A model generated the notes under the pieces. The model was not told where the DNA came from. It saw only the letters and a program-made list of their open reading frames with translations, and searched no databases. Both the position numbers and the translations under genes were made by a program. From assembly GCF_039631295.1 (NCBI RefSeq), contig NZ_JBDIVE010000009.1:142826-206825 (forward strand): a stretch of 64,000 nt of DNA, written 5' to 3'. The DNA is from Viridibacterium sediminicola (lineage in GTDB: Bacteria; Pseudomonadota; Gammaproteobacteria; Burkholderiales; Rhodocyclaceae). Shown here piece by piece: positions 18,101-25,849 of the stretch (within the stretch, counting starts at the first letter, position 1; every line of letters starts with the position of its first letter).

Positions 18101-19154
18101 CCGCAATGTGACGGCACGCGCGGTGCAGCAGGACGCGCACTGGGTGGTCAAGCTCAGCGGTCCCGACATCGCGGGTGATCTGAGCTGGCTGGGCGAGGGC
18201 AAGGGGCGCCTGGCAGCCAAGCTTGATGTGCTGCGCCTGCAGTCCTTTGAAGACAGCACCGCGCTGGCCGAGAGCGAAGCGCAGGGCGATCTGCCAGCGC
18301 TGGATGTCACGGCCGAACAGTTCGAACTGCATGACATGAAGCTCGGCAAGCTCAGCCTGCATGCCGAAAACCAGGGCGCCCTGTGGCGCTTGCCGCAGCT
18401 GCGCGTGGAGAGCAGCGACGGCGTGATCAGCGGCGAGGGCAGCAGCCGGCGCCTGAGCGATGGCGGGCGGCGCACCGACATCACCCTCAAGCTCAATAGC
18501 GACAATGTCGGCGGCCTGCTCGGGCGCATCGGCCTGCCCAATGCGCTGCGCAAGGGCAAGGCTGACCTGCACGGCCAGCTGTCCTGGAACTCGGCGCCGA
18601 CCAGCATCGACTACCCCAGCCTCAGCGGCGAGCTGCACCTCGATGCCGAGGATGGCCAGTTCAACAAGCTCGATCCGGGCGCGGCGCGCCTCCTGGGCAT
18701 CCTCAGCCTGCAGTCGCTGCCGCGGCGGATCACCCTGGATTTCCGCGATGTGTTCAGCGAAGGCTTTGCCTTCGATGCGATCAGCGGCGACTTCAAGCTG
18801 CAGCGTGGCCAGCTCTACAGCAATAATCTCGAAGTGCGCGGCCCGGCGGCGAAGTTCTTCATGAAGGGCTCGGCCGACATCGTGAACGAGACGCAGAACC
18901 TGCGCCTGACCGTGCAGCCGACGCTCTCCGAAGGCTTTGCCGTCGGCATCGGCGCGGCGGCGCTCAATCCGGTGGTGGGGGTGGGCGTCTATGTGGCGCA
19001 GAAGGTGCTGCGCGATCCATTCGAAAAACTGTTCAGCTTCGACTACTCGGTCACCGGCAGCTGGAGCGATCCGAAAGTCGAGAAGCTGACGTCGGCCAGC
19101 CGCGCAGTGGAAGCGGCACCGCAAAGCGTGCCGCCTGCGAGTCAGGAGAAATAG
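15150..19154 (+). CDS. yhdP: YhdP family AsmA-like envelope protein
   Basis: Giant AsmA-like protein of 1334 residues (E. coli YhdP has 1266). Members of this family (YhdP, TamB, YdbH) are anchored in the inner membrane and are thought to bridge the periplasm and move phospholipids to the outer membrane. A membrane helix (about residues 50-70, LLALWIVLAICFLIVRYALM) follows a basic cytoplasmic tail. The remainder is a long periplasmic beta-rich region (DUF3971 and AsmA_2 type) ending in a conserved segment with NLRLTVQPTLSEG and NPVVGVGVYVAQK. The reading frame opens at 15042, but ATG 15150 (MSEDSS) is preferred. Neither start has a good ribosome binding site, and 15198 is a further option. 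Confidence 0.92.
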   Translation: MSEDSSPPHSAPPPRHMPARLWRWRWCLHALRLGLHIPRTAGRWLWRVLLALWIVLAICFLIVRYALMPQVAEHRGEIETALSTALGAKVQISALEAHWHSLRPELGMRGLRIFDQAGREALELPRVDATIAWSSLLRWRLELYRLYIGQPELSVRREADGKIYVAGLLVQTQQGGKADFANMLLHQREILIDGARVRWVDRLRGAPELVFDKLSLQLENRGDSHRFALKASPAARMSGPLDLRGDLRGADLASLDNWRGALYVATDSTDLAVWRNWVDYPINLPRGRGGLRAWLNFEGAQTASVTADLALADVDVQFAQDLPMLSLHTLSGRLRLSQRPDGFSLAAERLTLATNDGLRVAPTQLSLRRNTPAGKPAGGELAGERLDVRVLAQLAAYLPLPATLRQRLQGADPHGLVQRLQASWQDPLDGQQSWPPRFNIDAVLDKLSLASSEGSPGVEGLSGSLRGSESKGDFALSVRDGALQLPAVFAQPRLALNSLQLRGSWRRDSKPAESSPELVVELAQLALSNPDITAAEFSGNWRSKPGGAGTLDLTGRVRRFEAPAVWRYIPLEVPQDTRDWLQHGLQSGAAENLRIRVVGPLDQFPFQNTPQATFRVEGNFNAVNLAFAPGWPTLEGVGGELLFDRVRMAIRSHRGRYRQVRLGEVSADLPNLEHPAQAPLLIVGRASGSGGDMLDYLRATPVAEHLGSAVQHMRLEGDGQLDLRIAVPLLDANATRVQGSYRADGNVLRIADGLPPMRQLKGTLSFSDTGIGPTQATAEFVGGSAVISGRTLADGTIVFDGSGTLPASGLRQIVDTPLWSELSGQTQTTARITITRAKADVQVSSDLLGIVSRLPSPLTKRGDERLPLRFGWSLGDEPGAAAGNSLQDWHLSLDGRAQAQWQDRCGKDSCAFLRGAIAVNDSLSMPARGMRVSGRFKRLQLDPWRSLLVAALAGDGKPSAPSDPNSFGGAVFQADEVIAGGHRFRNVTARAVQQDAHWVVKLSGPDIAGDLSWLGEGKGRLAAKLDVLRLQSFEDSTALAESEAQGDLPALDVTAEQFELHDMKLGKLSLHAENQGALWRLPQLRVESSDGVISGEGSSRRLSDGGRRTDITLKLNSDNVGGLLGRIGLPNALRKGKADLHGQLSWNSAPTSIDYPSLSGELHLDAEDGQFNKLDPGAARLLGILSLQSLPRRITLDFRDVFSEGFAFDAISGDFKLQRGQLYSNNLEVRGPAAKFFMKGSADIVNETQNLRLTVQPTLSEGFAVGIGAAALNPVVGVGVYVAQKVLRDPFEKLFSFDYSVTGSWSDPKVEKLTSASRAVEAAPQSVPPASQEK

Positions 19155-19156
19155 CC

Positions 19157-19279
19157 ATGCCTGAGCAACACGCGCTCGCCGCACAGCCGAGGGGTTTGGC
19201 GCCGGATCTGGCGACCCGGCTGCGGCTGTTCAAGGAGCTTCACCGCTTGCCCGCCCTGCAACACCGACGCCTACCGTGA
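19157..19279 (+). CDS. Small ORF coupled to the downstream transferase gene
   Basis: A 40-residue ORF (starts MPEQHALAAQPRG, Leu/Arg-rich, predicted helical) begins two bases after the yhdP stop. It ends in a TGA that overlaps the GTG start of the next gene (GTGA at 19276-19279). I recognise no family. It could be a real small protein, a translational coupler, or noise. The exact stop/start overlap is the main argument for translation. Confidence 0.35.
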   Translation: MPEQHALAAQPRGLAPDLATRLRLFKELHRLPALQHRRLP

Positions 19280-20361
19280 CGATGCCGCAGTATCTCAATG
19301 CCCTGGAACCGGCCGGTCTGCTGCAGCATTTTGCCGAGCACCCGCCCAAAGATTTTCTGCCGCGCCGCTCGCCCGAGGGCGGGCCGAGTTTTCTTGCCCG
19401 CTTCGATCTGCTGACCACGGTCGATGCCGAAGATCTGCAGCAATTCATGCGCCTGCCTTGTGCGCGCCAGCTGCGTCGCCTGCTGCGCTGGAACACCTGC
19501 TTTTACGGCACCACGGTCAGCGAATACGCGCCGATGCCAGCCGGCTTGAGCGCCGAGGCGCTGTGCACCAGCATCCTCAAGGATTGGCAGCGCGCTTCGC
19601 CGCTGCTGATCGTCAAGGATGTGCCCGAGCGCTCGCCCTTGTTGTCCGCTGAAGAGAATGCCTTTGCTGACGAGTTTGTCGCCGCCTGCCAGGCGCGCGA
19701 TTTCATCATCGTCGAAGGGCAGGCGCTGGCCTATCTGCCGATTGATTTCGCCAGCGAAGAGGCCTGGCTGGCCAGCCTGTCCTCCGGCCGCCGCCGCGAC
19801 ATCCGCCGCAAGCTGCGCGCCCGCGCCGATCTGCAGATCGAGGTGTGGCCCACCGGCGACGCGCGCTTTGCAGATGCGGCCCTGCTCGACGAGATGTACC
19901 AGCGCTACCTTGAAGTCTTCGCGCAGAGCGAGATTCACTTCGACTGCCTCGATGCCGGCTTTTTCCGCGCCGTGTTGCAGGACGCCGCGCTCAAGGGCCA
20001 GGTGTTCTTCTACCGCGTGGCCGGGCGGATGATCGGCTACAACCTGTGTTTCGAGCATCGCGGCATGCTGATCGACAAGTACATCGGCCTGCACTACCCG
20101 GATGCGCGCGACTACAACCTGTACTTCGTGAGCTGGTTGCAGAACCTCGCCTACGCCCGCGAGCACGGCCTCTCGCACTACGTGGCGGGCTGGACTGATC
20201 CGCAGATCAAGGCCTACCTCGGCGCACGATTCACCTTCACGCGCCACGCGGTCTATGTGCGCAATCCGCTGCTGCGTTTTGTCTTGCGGCGCCTCTCCGG
20301 CCTTTTCGAGAGCGACCGCGCCTGGTTTGATTCGGTCAATGATGACGCCACTCGTTCTTGA
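19276..20361 (+). CDS. GNAT/FemAB-like acyltransferase
   Basis: A 361-residue protein resembling the FemAB/BioF2-like GNAT acyltransferases (Acetyltransf_6 type). The centre has SLSSGRRRDIRRKLRARADL (about 168-187), the basic segment seen in this group before the second GNAT half. The second half (about 200-330) holds DEMYQRYLEVFAQSEIHF, VFFYRVAGRMIGYNLCF and YYVGL-like YIGLHYPDARDYNLYF. Substrate unknown: family members transfer amino acids or acyl groups to cell-wall, lipid or sugar acceptors. Start is GTG 19276 (coupled to the small ORF) or ATG 19282. It overlaps the next gene by 20 bases, so the two are co-translated. An aminoacyl or acyl transfer role is inference. Confidence 0.8.
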   Translation: MTMPQYLNALEPAGLLQHFAEHPPKDFLPRRSPEGGPSFLARFDLLTTVDAEDLQQFMRLPCARQLRRLLRWNTCFYGTTVSEYAPMPAGLSAEALCTSILKDWQRASPLLIVKDVPERSPLLSAEENAFADEFVAACQARDFIIVEGQALAYLPIDFASEEAWLASLSSGRRRDIRRKLRARADLQIEVWPTGDARFADAALLDEMYQRYLEVFAQSEIHFDCLDAGFFRAVLQDAALKGQVFFYRVAGRMIGYNLCFEHRGMLIDKYIGLHYPDARDYNLYFVSWLQNLAYAREHGLSHYVAGWTDPQIKAYLGARFTFTRHAVYVRNPLLRFVLRRLSGLFESDRAWFDSVNDDATRS

Positions 20362-21208
20362 TTTCGACGCCTCGGTGCTGGGCCTGGATGCGGCACAACG
20401 CATCGATTTGCGCGACTGGCAGGAGGCAATCCGCTTTGGCTGCAGCCTGCGCCGCTGGCGTGCGCTGCGTGCGCAGCTGGCCCGCCAGATGCCGGACAAG
20501 CATGGCACGGTGCTGCTCGGCAGCGGTGATCTGCACCACCTCAGCCATCTGCTGACCGAGCGCTGTCAGGCGCCGCAATTCGATCTGCTGGTGTTCGACA
20601 ACCACCCGGACAATATGCGCTTTCCCTTCGGCATCCACTGCGGCTCCTGGGTACGCCATGCAGCGCGCTTGCCGCAGGTGCGGCGCATCGACGTGGTCGG
20701 CATCTGTTCGGCTGACATCGGCGCGAGCCACGCCTGGGAGAACTACTGGCAGCCCTTGCGCAGCGGCAAGCTGCATTACTGGAGCGTCGGCGTTGATACG
20801 CGCTGGGCGCAGCGCTTCGGCCTGGCCGCGCAGATGCACGCCCATGCCGATCAGGCGGCCTTGCTGGCGGCCTTCAGCGCTCATCTGCAGGCCACCGCCA
20901 CGCCGCTGTACCTGAGCATCGACAAGGATGTGCTGGCGCCCGAGGTGGCACACACCAACTGGGATCAGGGCAGCATGCAGCTCGAACAGATGGAGGCGCT
21001 GATCGCCCTGCTGGCGGGCCGCGTGGTCGGCAGCGACATCACCGGCGACATCTCCGCCTACCGTTATCGCAGCGCCTGGAAGCGCTGGCTCAGTGCGCTC
21101 GACGAACAACCCGAAATCTCGCCGGCGCAGCTGGCGCAGTGGCAGGCGCAGCAGGCGGCGGTCAATCAGCGCTTGCTGCCGCTGATTGCCGCCCAGACCC
21201 GAGCCTAG
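20342..21208 (+). CDS. Ureohydrolase (arginase/agmatinase) family protein
   Basis: A 288-residue enzyme of the binuclear manganese ureohydrolase fold. The metal ligands are all visible: GDLHH (His65/66) in place of GGDHS, DNHPD (Asp86, His88, Asp90) and SIDKD (Asp194, Asp196). It matches no well-known branch: the GGDHS motif is altered and the usual E277-equivalent region reads VGSDITGDIS. The substrate might be a guanidino or formimino compound but cannot be named. ATG 20342 directly follows another ATG at 20339. The gene overlaps the transferase upstream and ends in a 3-base convergent overlap with the DegT gene, so a terminator is absent. Confidence 0.85.
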   Translation: MTPLVLDFDASVLGLDAAQRIDLRDWQEAIRFGCSLRRWRALRAQLARQMPDKHGTVLLGSGDLHHLSHLLTERCQAPQFDLLVFDNHPDNMRFPFGIHCGSWVRHAARLPQVRRIDVVGICSADIGASHAWENYWQPLRSGKLHYWSVGVDTRWAQRFGLAAQMHAHADQAALLAAFSAHLQATATPLYLSIDKDVLAPEVAHTNWDQGSMQLEQMEALIALLAGRVVGSDITGDISAYRYRSAWKRWLSALDEQPEISPAQLAQWQAQQAAVNQRLLPLIAAQTRA

Positions 21209-22458
21209 GTTTGCGCTGAAGCCGCCAAGTGCTTGCGCAGCACCGCCAGGATCTGCGCGAACTGCGCATCATCGAGCCACAGGCTATTGCTGAGGCTCAG
21301 TGTGCGGGCGGCGAAGTCGCGCGCATTCGGCGTCTGCGTGCCGCCGCCGGCCGCCAGATAGGCGTAGTCGCCGATCGCCTCGGCAAATAGGCGCGACGCG
21401 CCCAGGCGCAGCGGCCACAGTTCGGCCAGGGCCGCATCGCGTGCCGCCTGCGTCGGCATCAAGAGCATGATCAGCGGCCAGCTGCCTTGCACGCCGGGCT
21501 TGTCGTCGAGCACCTGCAGGCCGGGCAGGGCGCGTAGCGCCGGCACGCGGCGTTCAGCCTGCTGGCGCAGCGCGTGCTGGAACGCGGGCAGCTGCTGCAG
21601 GCCCCGGCTGCCGACGCCTTGCCGCCAGTGGCTCATGTGATGCAGAGGAATGGCCTCGTCGAACACATCGCCGATCGCCTCGGCCACATCATTGCGGCGC
21701 AGTGCGCGGCGCAGCGGCAAGCCGTAGACCAGGCGCAGCGGCAGCGGGCGATACAGCGCGCTATAGCCGATCAGCTGCAGGCAGCGCAGCAGCTCGAAAG
21801 CCGGCCGGCCGCGCAGCAGCTGCTCGCGTGTCTTGAGGATTTCCGTGCGCAGTGCCGCATCGCGGGCGAACCAGATGCCGCCTTCGAAGGTGCTCAGGCC
21901 CTTGCCGACGGCCAGGCTGAAGAAGCTGAAGTCAGCATCCTTGCCGACGCTGAGGCCGTGCACCCGCGCGCCGAAAGCCTGTGCCGCATCCTCGATGAGC
22001 AGGGCGCCGCAGTTGCGGGCGATCAGATTGACGCGGGTGGTGTCGGCCACGCGGCCGGCCAGATGGGTCGGAATCACCGCCAGGGTGTCGGCATCGCAGT
22101 GCGCGGCGAGCGCGACTTCATCGAACTCGAAGCTGCCGGCGCGCACATCGCAGAGCACCGCCTGCAGGCCGCAGTGGCGGATCGCCAGCAGCACCAGCGG
22201 GCAGGTATAGGCGGGGATGATCACCTTGCGGCGTGCGCTGAGCCGCTGCAGGGTGGCCAGCACCAGCACCAGGCAGGCGGTGCCCGAACACTCGATCTGC
22301 GCATTGTCCACGCCTAGAAAAGCAGCTGCCGCCTGGGCAAAGGCGCGCGGCCGGGCTGGCCAGAGCGCTTTGAGGCTCAGTGGCAAGCCGGCGCTGGGCG
22401 GGATTTCGCCCCAGCGGCTGGCCAGGCGGGCGAATCCACTTGCGCTTTCAGTCGGCAT
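21205..22458 (-). CDS. DegT/DnrJ/EryC1-type PLP aminotransferase
   Basis: A 417-residue PLP enzyme of the sugar aminotransferase family. It shows KVIIPAYTCPLVLLAI near residue 75, LLIEDAAQAFGARVHG (the Asp that contacts PLP) near 155, and the Schiff-base lysine in FFSLAVGKGLSTFEGG near 185. Such enzymes aminate keto-sugars bound to nucleotides, or otherwise act in O-antigen and antibiotic sugar pathways. The translation start is ATG 22458 (GTG 22461 is also in frame). It overlaps the upstream DMT gene by 11 bases. The three minus-strand genes look like one operon for making and moving an amino-modified glycan or lipid precursor; that role is inference. Confidence 0.88.
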   Translation of the reverse strand: MPTESASGFARLASRWGEIPPSAGLPLSLKALWPARPRAFAQAAAAFLGVDNAQIECSGTACLVLVLATLQRLSARRKVIIPAYTCPLVLLAIRHCGLQAVLCDVRAGSFEFDEVALAAHCDADTLAVIPTHLAGRVADTTRVNLIARNCGALLIEDAAQAFGARVHGLSVGKDADFSFFSLAVGKGLSTFEGGIWFARDAALRTEILKTREQLLRGRPAFELLRCLQLIGYSALYRPLPLRLVYGLPLRRALRRNDVAEAIGDVFDEAIPLHHMSHWRQGVGSRGLQQLPAFQHALRQQAERRVPALRALPGLQVLDDKPGVQGSWPLIMLLMPTQAARDAALAELWPLRLGASRLFAEAIGDYAYLAAGGGTQTPNARDFAARTLSLSNSLWLDDAQFAQILAVLRKHLAASAQT

Positions 22459-22843
22459 CACTCGTTTCGCTGATTGCCAGGCAGATCACGCCGGCCACGA
22501 TCACCGCCGCGCCGAGCAGCTGCATCAGCGTCAGGCGTTCGTTGAACAGCGGCGCCGAGAGCAGCATCACGCTGACGATCTCCAGGTGCGAGGCGGCAAA
22601 AGCCGGCCCGACCGGGGCGTGCTGCAAGAGACTCATCCAGGTGAAGAAGGCGCCCAGATAGCCGAGGATGCAGCCGAACAACCAGGGCGACTGCAGCACG
22701 GTGAGCAGCCAGTCGAGATTGGCGACAAAAGGCGTATTGAGTGCCGTGTATTTGAAGCTGACCTGGGCCAGGGTGTCGAAAGCCAGCAGGATCAGGAAGC
22801 CGAAGAAGTAGAAGCGCGCGCGCGACATCGTGGGATTGCTCAT
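22448..22843 (-). CDS. Small DMT-superfamily membrane protein (EamA/ArnE-like) A
   Basis: A 131-residue protein with four predicted membrane helices, e.g. FYFFGFLILLAFDTLAQVSF near the N-terminus and LLGAAVIVAGVICLAI near the C-terminus. It is half the size of EamA transporters, the size of SMR or ArnE/ArnF subunits. GGAGG eight bases before ATG 22843 decides the start. It lies immediately after the second DMT gene, with one base between stop and start. Such adjacent pairs usually form heterodimers. By analogy with ArnE/ArnF, a flippase for a polyprenyl-linked sugar is possible. Confidence 0.82.
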   Translation of the reverse strand: MSNPTMSRARFYFFGFLILLAFDTLAQVSFKYTALNTPFVANLDWLLTVLQSPWLFGCILGYLGAFFTWMSLLQHAPVGPAFAASHLEIVSVMLLSAPLFNERLTLMQLLGAAVIVAGVICLAISETSDAD

Positions 22844-22844
22844 C

Positions 22845-23204
22845 TCAGGCGCCTCCGACAATGGCGACGCCGACGGCGATCAGGCAGACGCCCAGCACGC
22901 GCATCGGCGAGAGCTTTTCGCCGAACAGCCAGCGGCCGGCGAGCATCACCACGACGATATTGATCATGCCCAGCAAGATGCCCTCGGCCAGCGGCACCAG
23001 GGACAGGAAGGCCAGCCAGACGACGAATTCGAATACGAAGCAGATCACGCCGACCCAGATCCACGGCCGTGCGGCCATGTGCAGCCAGCGCTGTTTGAGA
23101 CTGCCACTGTCGGGGCTCATGGCGGCGGCCTTGAAGGCCAGCTGGCCACCGGCATCGAGCACGATGTTGAGCAGCCAGAGGGTGAAGATGATGCTCGATT
23201 GCAT
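22845..23204 (-). CDS. Small DMT-superfamily membrane protein (EamA/ArnF-like) B
   Basis: A 119-residue protein starting MQSSIIFTLWLLNIVLD, with four predicted membrane helices and the C-terminal MRVLGVCLIAVGVAIVGGA. It resembles the partner encoded at 22448-22843 and is probably its heterodimer partner. ATG 23204 begins directly at the first membrane helix; a longer frame to 23291 adds a basic stretch and has no better ribosome binding site. It is the first gene of the three-gene operon that ends with the DegT aminotransferase. No promoter was recognised in the 178-base divergent gap to the esterase. Confidence 0.8.
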   Translation of the reverse strand: MQSSIIFTLWLLNIVLDAGGQLAFKAAAMSPDSGSLKQRWLHMAARPWIWVGVICFVFEFVVWLAFLSLVPLAEGILLGMINIVVVMLAGRWLFGEKLSPMRVLGVCLIAVGVAIVGGA

Positions 23205-23382
23205 GGATTTCTGTATCGGTCTGCGCGCGCCAGCGGCTGTCACGTTCGTCGCCAGGCGGCGCCGTGTGGCAAGGATCTTCTGCAAGTGCACGCATGCGCG
23301 TAAAATGAATGAACTAGGGCCGATCTCGTCACTGCACGGGATGGCCGCGCAGTATCTCTCATCTTCCGGATTTCCTGTTCGA

Positions 23383-24228
23383 ATGTCTCAAGCATCACAA
23401 GAATTTTTCCTGCCCGGTGGCCGCACCGGCGTATTGCTGATTCACGGTTTGACAGGCACTCCCAACGAGATGAAGCGCGTTGCACGTGATCTGCAGCGTG
23501 CGGGTTTCTCGGTCCAGGCCGTGCAGCTGGCCGGCCATTGCGGCACCGAGGCGGATCTGCTGGCGACCGGCTGGCGCGACTGGTTCGCCAGCGTCGAAGA
23601 GAGCGCCGAGCGCCTGCGCCAGCATGTCGATCATCTGTTCGTCGGTGGTTTGTCGATGGGCTCGGTGCTGTCGATGATGTACGCCATCGAGCATCCGGAC
23701 AAGGTCGATGGCCTGGCGCTTTATGGCACCACCTTCTTCTACGACGGCTGGGCGATTCCGGCGACGGGGCGGCTGGCCTTCCTGCTGCCGATCTTCGACC
23801 GCCTGGGTATCGGCCGCAAGAAGATGTTCATGGAAACGCATCCCTTCGGTATCAAGAACGAGCGCATCCGGCGTTCCATCTCGGGCAGCATGCTCGGTGG
23901 CGACAGCGCCGCCGCGGGCTTGCCGGGCAATCCCTGGCCTTCGCTGGCCGAGTTCTATCGCCTCTCGCGTTATGTGCAGCGTCGTCTGCACGAAGTGCGC
24001 GTGCCCTGTCTGGCCGTGCATGCCAAGGAAGACGATGTGGCCAGCCTGCGCAATGTCGCGCTGATCGAAAAGCGCGTCTCCGCACCCGTCGAAACCGTGG
24101 TGCTCGACAACAGTTATCACATGGTGACGGTCGATCAGCAGCGCGATGTGCTGGCTGCGCGTTCGGTGGCTTTCTTCAATCGCGTGGTGACTGCATCGGG
24201 GGCAAGGCCGGCCGTCGTCGCTGCCTGA
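23383..24228 (+). CDS. Alpha/beta-hydrolase carboxylesterase
   Basis: A 281-residue cytoplasmic alpha/beta hydrolase resembling Est30-type carboxylesterases. Visible features are the oxyanion segment LLIHGLTGTPNEM (about 17-29), nucleophile Ser in GGLSMGSVLS (about 87-96), the acid in HAKEDDVAS and the catalytic His in NSYHMVTVD. There is no signal peptide. ATG 23383 is used; an in-frame ATG at 23304 would add 26 residues without family resemblance. The enzyme probably hydrolyses short-chain esters; the physiological substrate is unknown. It is divergent from the DMT/DegT operon and convergent to the aminotransferase gene. Confidence 0.88.
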   Translation: MSQASQEFFLPGGRTGVLLIHGLTGTPNEMKRVARDLQRAGFSVQAVQLAGHCGTEADLLATGWRDWFASVEESAERLRQHVDHLFVGGLSMGSVLSMMYAIEHPDKVDGLALYGTTFFYDGWAIPATGRLAFLLPIFDRLGIGRKKMFMETHPFGIKNERIRRSISGSMLGGDSAAAGLPGNPWPSLAEFYRLSRYVQRRLHEVRVPCLAVHAKEDDVASLRNVALIEKRVSAPVETVVLDNSYHMVTVDQQRDVLAARSVAFFNRVVTASGARPAVVAA

Positions 24229-24299
24229 CGCTGCAGCGGAATCAAAAATTTCGCAACGCCGTCGTTTCAGGCTGATTGCATTGTTGTAAGCCGATATTG

Positions 24300-24395
24300 A
24301 GACGCGAAGGGCGCGAAGAAACGCAAAGGTCCGCAAAGGAAGATGATTTTGTTTTCCTTGGCGGACCTTCTGTTTTTCTCTGCGGCCTTGGCGAC
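24300..24395. repeat. Dispersed inverted repeat, copy A
   Basis: Arms of about 41 bases (24300-24340 and 24355-24395) are imperfect complements built from GCAAAGG/CGCAAAG units, e.g. ACGCAAAGGTCCGCAAAGGA against TCCTTGGCGGACCTTCTG. Related copies are at 29868-30018 and 42970-43056. This one lies between convergent genes. Confidence 0.75.
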
Positions 24396-24430
24396 AAAGA
24401 TCCATCGCTAAAACCGCATAAGTCTTAACA

Positions 24431-24460
24431 AAAGGGCCCGCAATTGCAGGCCCTTTGTTT
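24431..24460. terminator. Bidirectional terminator
   Basis: AAAGGGCC (24431-24438) pairs with GGCCCTTT (24449-24456) around CGCAATTGCA, followed by GTTTT on the plus strand and TTTTGTT on the minus strand. It serves the aminotransferase gene (minus) and may also stop esterase transcripts. Confidence 0.75.
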
Positions 24461-24478
24461 TGCTGGCGTCCGGATGGA

Positions 24479-25849
24479 TCAGGCAGCCTTGACCTTGCGC
24501 AGCAGCTGGTCGAGCAGGGACAGACCGAGGTCGATCTCTTCGTAGCTGATGTGCAGCGAGGGCGCGAAGGTGATGACGTTCTTGTAGTAACCACCAACGT
24601 CCAGCACCAGGCCGATGCGCTTGCCCTTGTGCTCCAGCTCGCCAGCCAGGCCGATGTCGACCATCTTGTCGAGCATCGCCTTGTTCGGCGTGAAGCCGTC
24701 TTCCTGGCAGATTTCGGCGCGCAGGGCGAGGCCCAGACCGTCGACATCGCCGATTTCCTTGTGCGCTTTTTGCAGCTCACGCAGGCCGGCGAGGAAGTAC
24801 TCGCCCTTCTTCATGACCATGGTTTCGTAGTCTTCCTCGGCCAGCATGCGCATGGTTTCGAGGCCGACGGCGGTGCCCAGCGGGTTGGAGGCGAAGGTCG
24901 AGTGGGTCGAGCCCGGCGGGAACACCGTCGGGTTGATCAGCTCTTCACGCGCCCACAGGCCGGCCAGCGGGTTCAGGCCATTGGTCAGCGCCTTGCCGAA
25001 GACCAGCACATCCGGCTGCACGCCAAAGTGTTCGATCGACCACAGCTTGCCGGTGCGGTAGAAGCCCATCTGGATTTCATCGACCACCAGCAGGATGCCG
25101 TACTGGTCGAGCACCTTCTTCAAACCCTTGAAGAAGTTCATCGGCGGAATGACGTAGCCGCCCGTGCCCTGGATCGGTTCGACGTAGAAAGCGGCGTATT
25201 CAGCCTGTTTGCCCTTGGGGTCCCAGACGCCGTTGTATTCGGTCTCGAACAGGCGGGCGAAGTCGGCCACGCACTTCTCGCCGTACTCTTCCTTGGTCAT
25301 GCCCTTGGGGCCGCGGAAGTGGTAGGGGAAGGGCACGAAGTGCGCACGGTCACCGAAGTGGCCGTAGCGACGACGGTAACGGTAGCTGGAGGTGATTGCC
25401 GAGGCACCGAGGGTACGACCGTGGTAGCCGCCTTCGAAGGCGAACATCAGGCTCTTGCCGTTGGAGGCGTTGCGCACCAGCTTGAGCGAGTCGTCAATCG
25501 ATTGCGAACCGCCGACGTTGAAGTGCACGCGGCCCTTGTAGCCGAACTTCTTCTGCGCGTCCTGGGCGACGATCTTGGCCAGTTCGATCTTGGTCGGGTG
25601 CAGGTACTGGCTGGCCACTTGCGGCAGGGTGTCGATCTGCTTCTTCAGCACCGCGTTGAGGCGCGGATTCGAGTAGCCGAAGTTGACCGCCGAATACCAC
25701 ATCTGCAGGTCCAGGAAGGGAATGCCTTCGCCGTCGTAGAGGTAGCTGCCTTCGCAGCGTTCGAAGATTTGCGGCGGTTCCGAGTAGTGGACGGTGTCGC
25801 CGAAAGAACAATACATGGCCTCGTCGGCCAACAGCTGTGGATCACGCAT
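24479..25849 (-). CDS. Class III PLP aminotransferase
   Basis: A 456-residue fold-type I aminotransferase of class III (the ornithine/GABA/diaminobutyrate group). PLP motifs are NVGGSQSIDDSLKLVR (about 109-124), EGGYHGRTLGAS (about 138-149), VVDEIQMGFYRTGKLW with the cofactor-binding Asp (about 257-272) and the Schiff-base Lys in LVFGKALTNGLNPLAG (about 286-301). The exact substrate is not recognisable. It overlaps the HAD phosphatase gene upstream by eight bases, so the two are translationally coupled and probably act in one pathway: dephosphorylation followed or preceded by transamination, as in serine synthesis. A bidirectional terminator follows. Confidence 0.9.
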   Translation of the reverse strand: MRDPQLLADEAMYCSFGDTVHYSEPPQIFERCEGSYLYDGEGIPFLDLQMWYSAVNFGYSNPRLNAVLKKQIDTLPQVASQYLHPTKIELAKIVAQDAQKKFGYKGRVHFNVGGSQSIDDSLKLVRNASNGKSLMFAFEGGYHGRTLGASAITSSYRYRRRYGHFGDRAHFVPFPYHFRGPKGMTKEEYGEKCVADFARLFETEYNGVWDPKGKQAEYAAFYVEPIQGTGGYVIPPMNFFKGLKKVLDQYGILLVVDEIQMGFYRTGKLWSIEHFGVQPDVLVFGKALTNGLNPLAGLWAREELINPTVFPPGSTHSTFASNPLGTAVGLETMRMLAEEDYETMVMKKGEYFLAGLRELQKAHKEIGDVDGLGLALRAEICQEDGFTPNKAMLDKMVDIGLAGELEHKGKRIGLVLDVGGYYKNVITFAPSLHISYEEIDLGLSLLDQLLRKVKAA

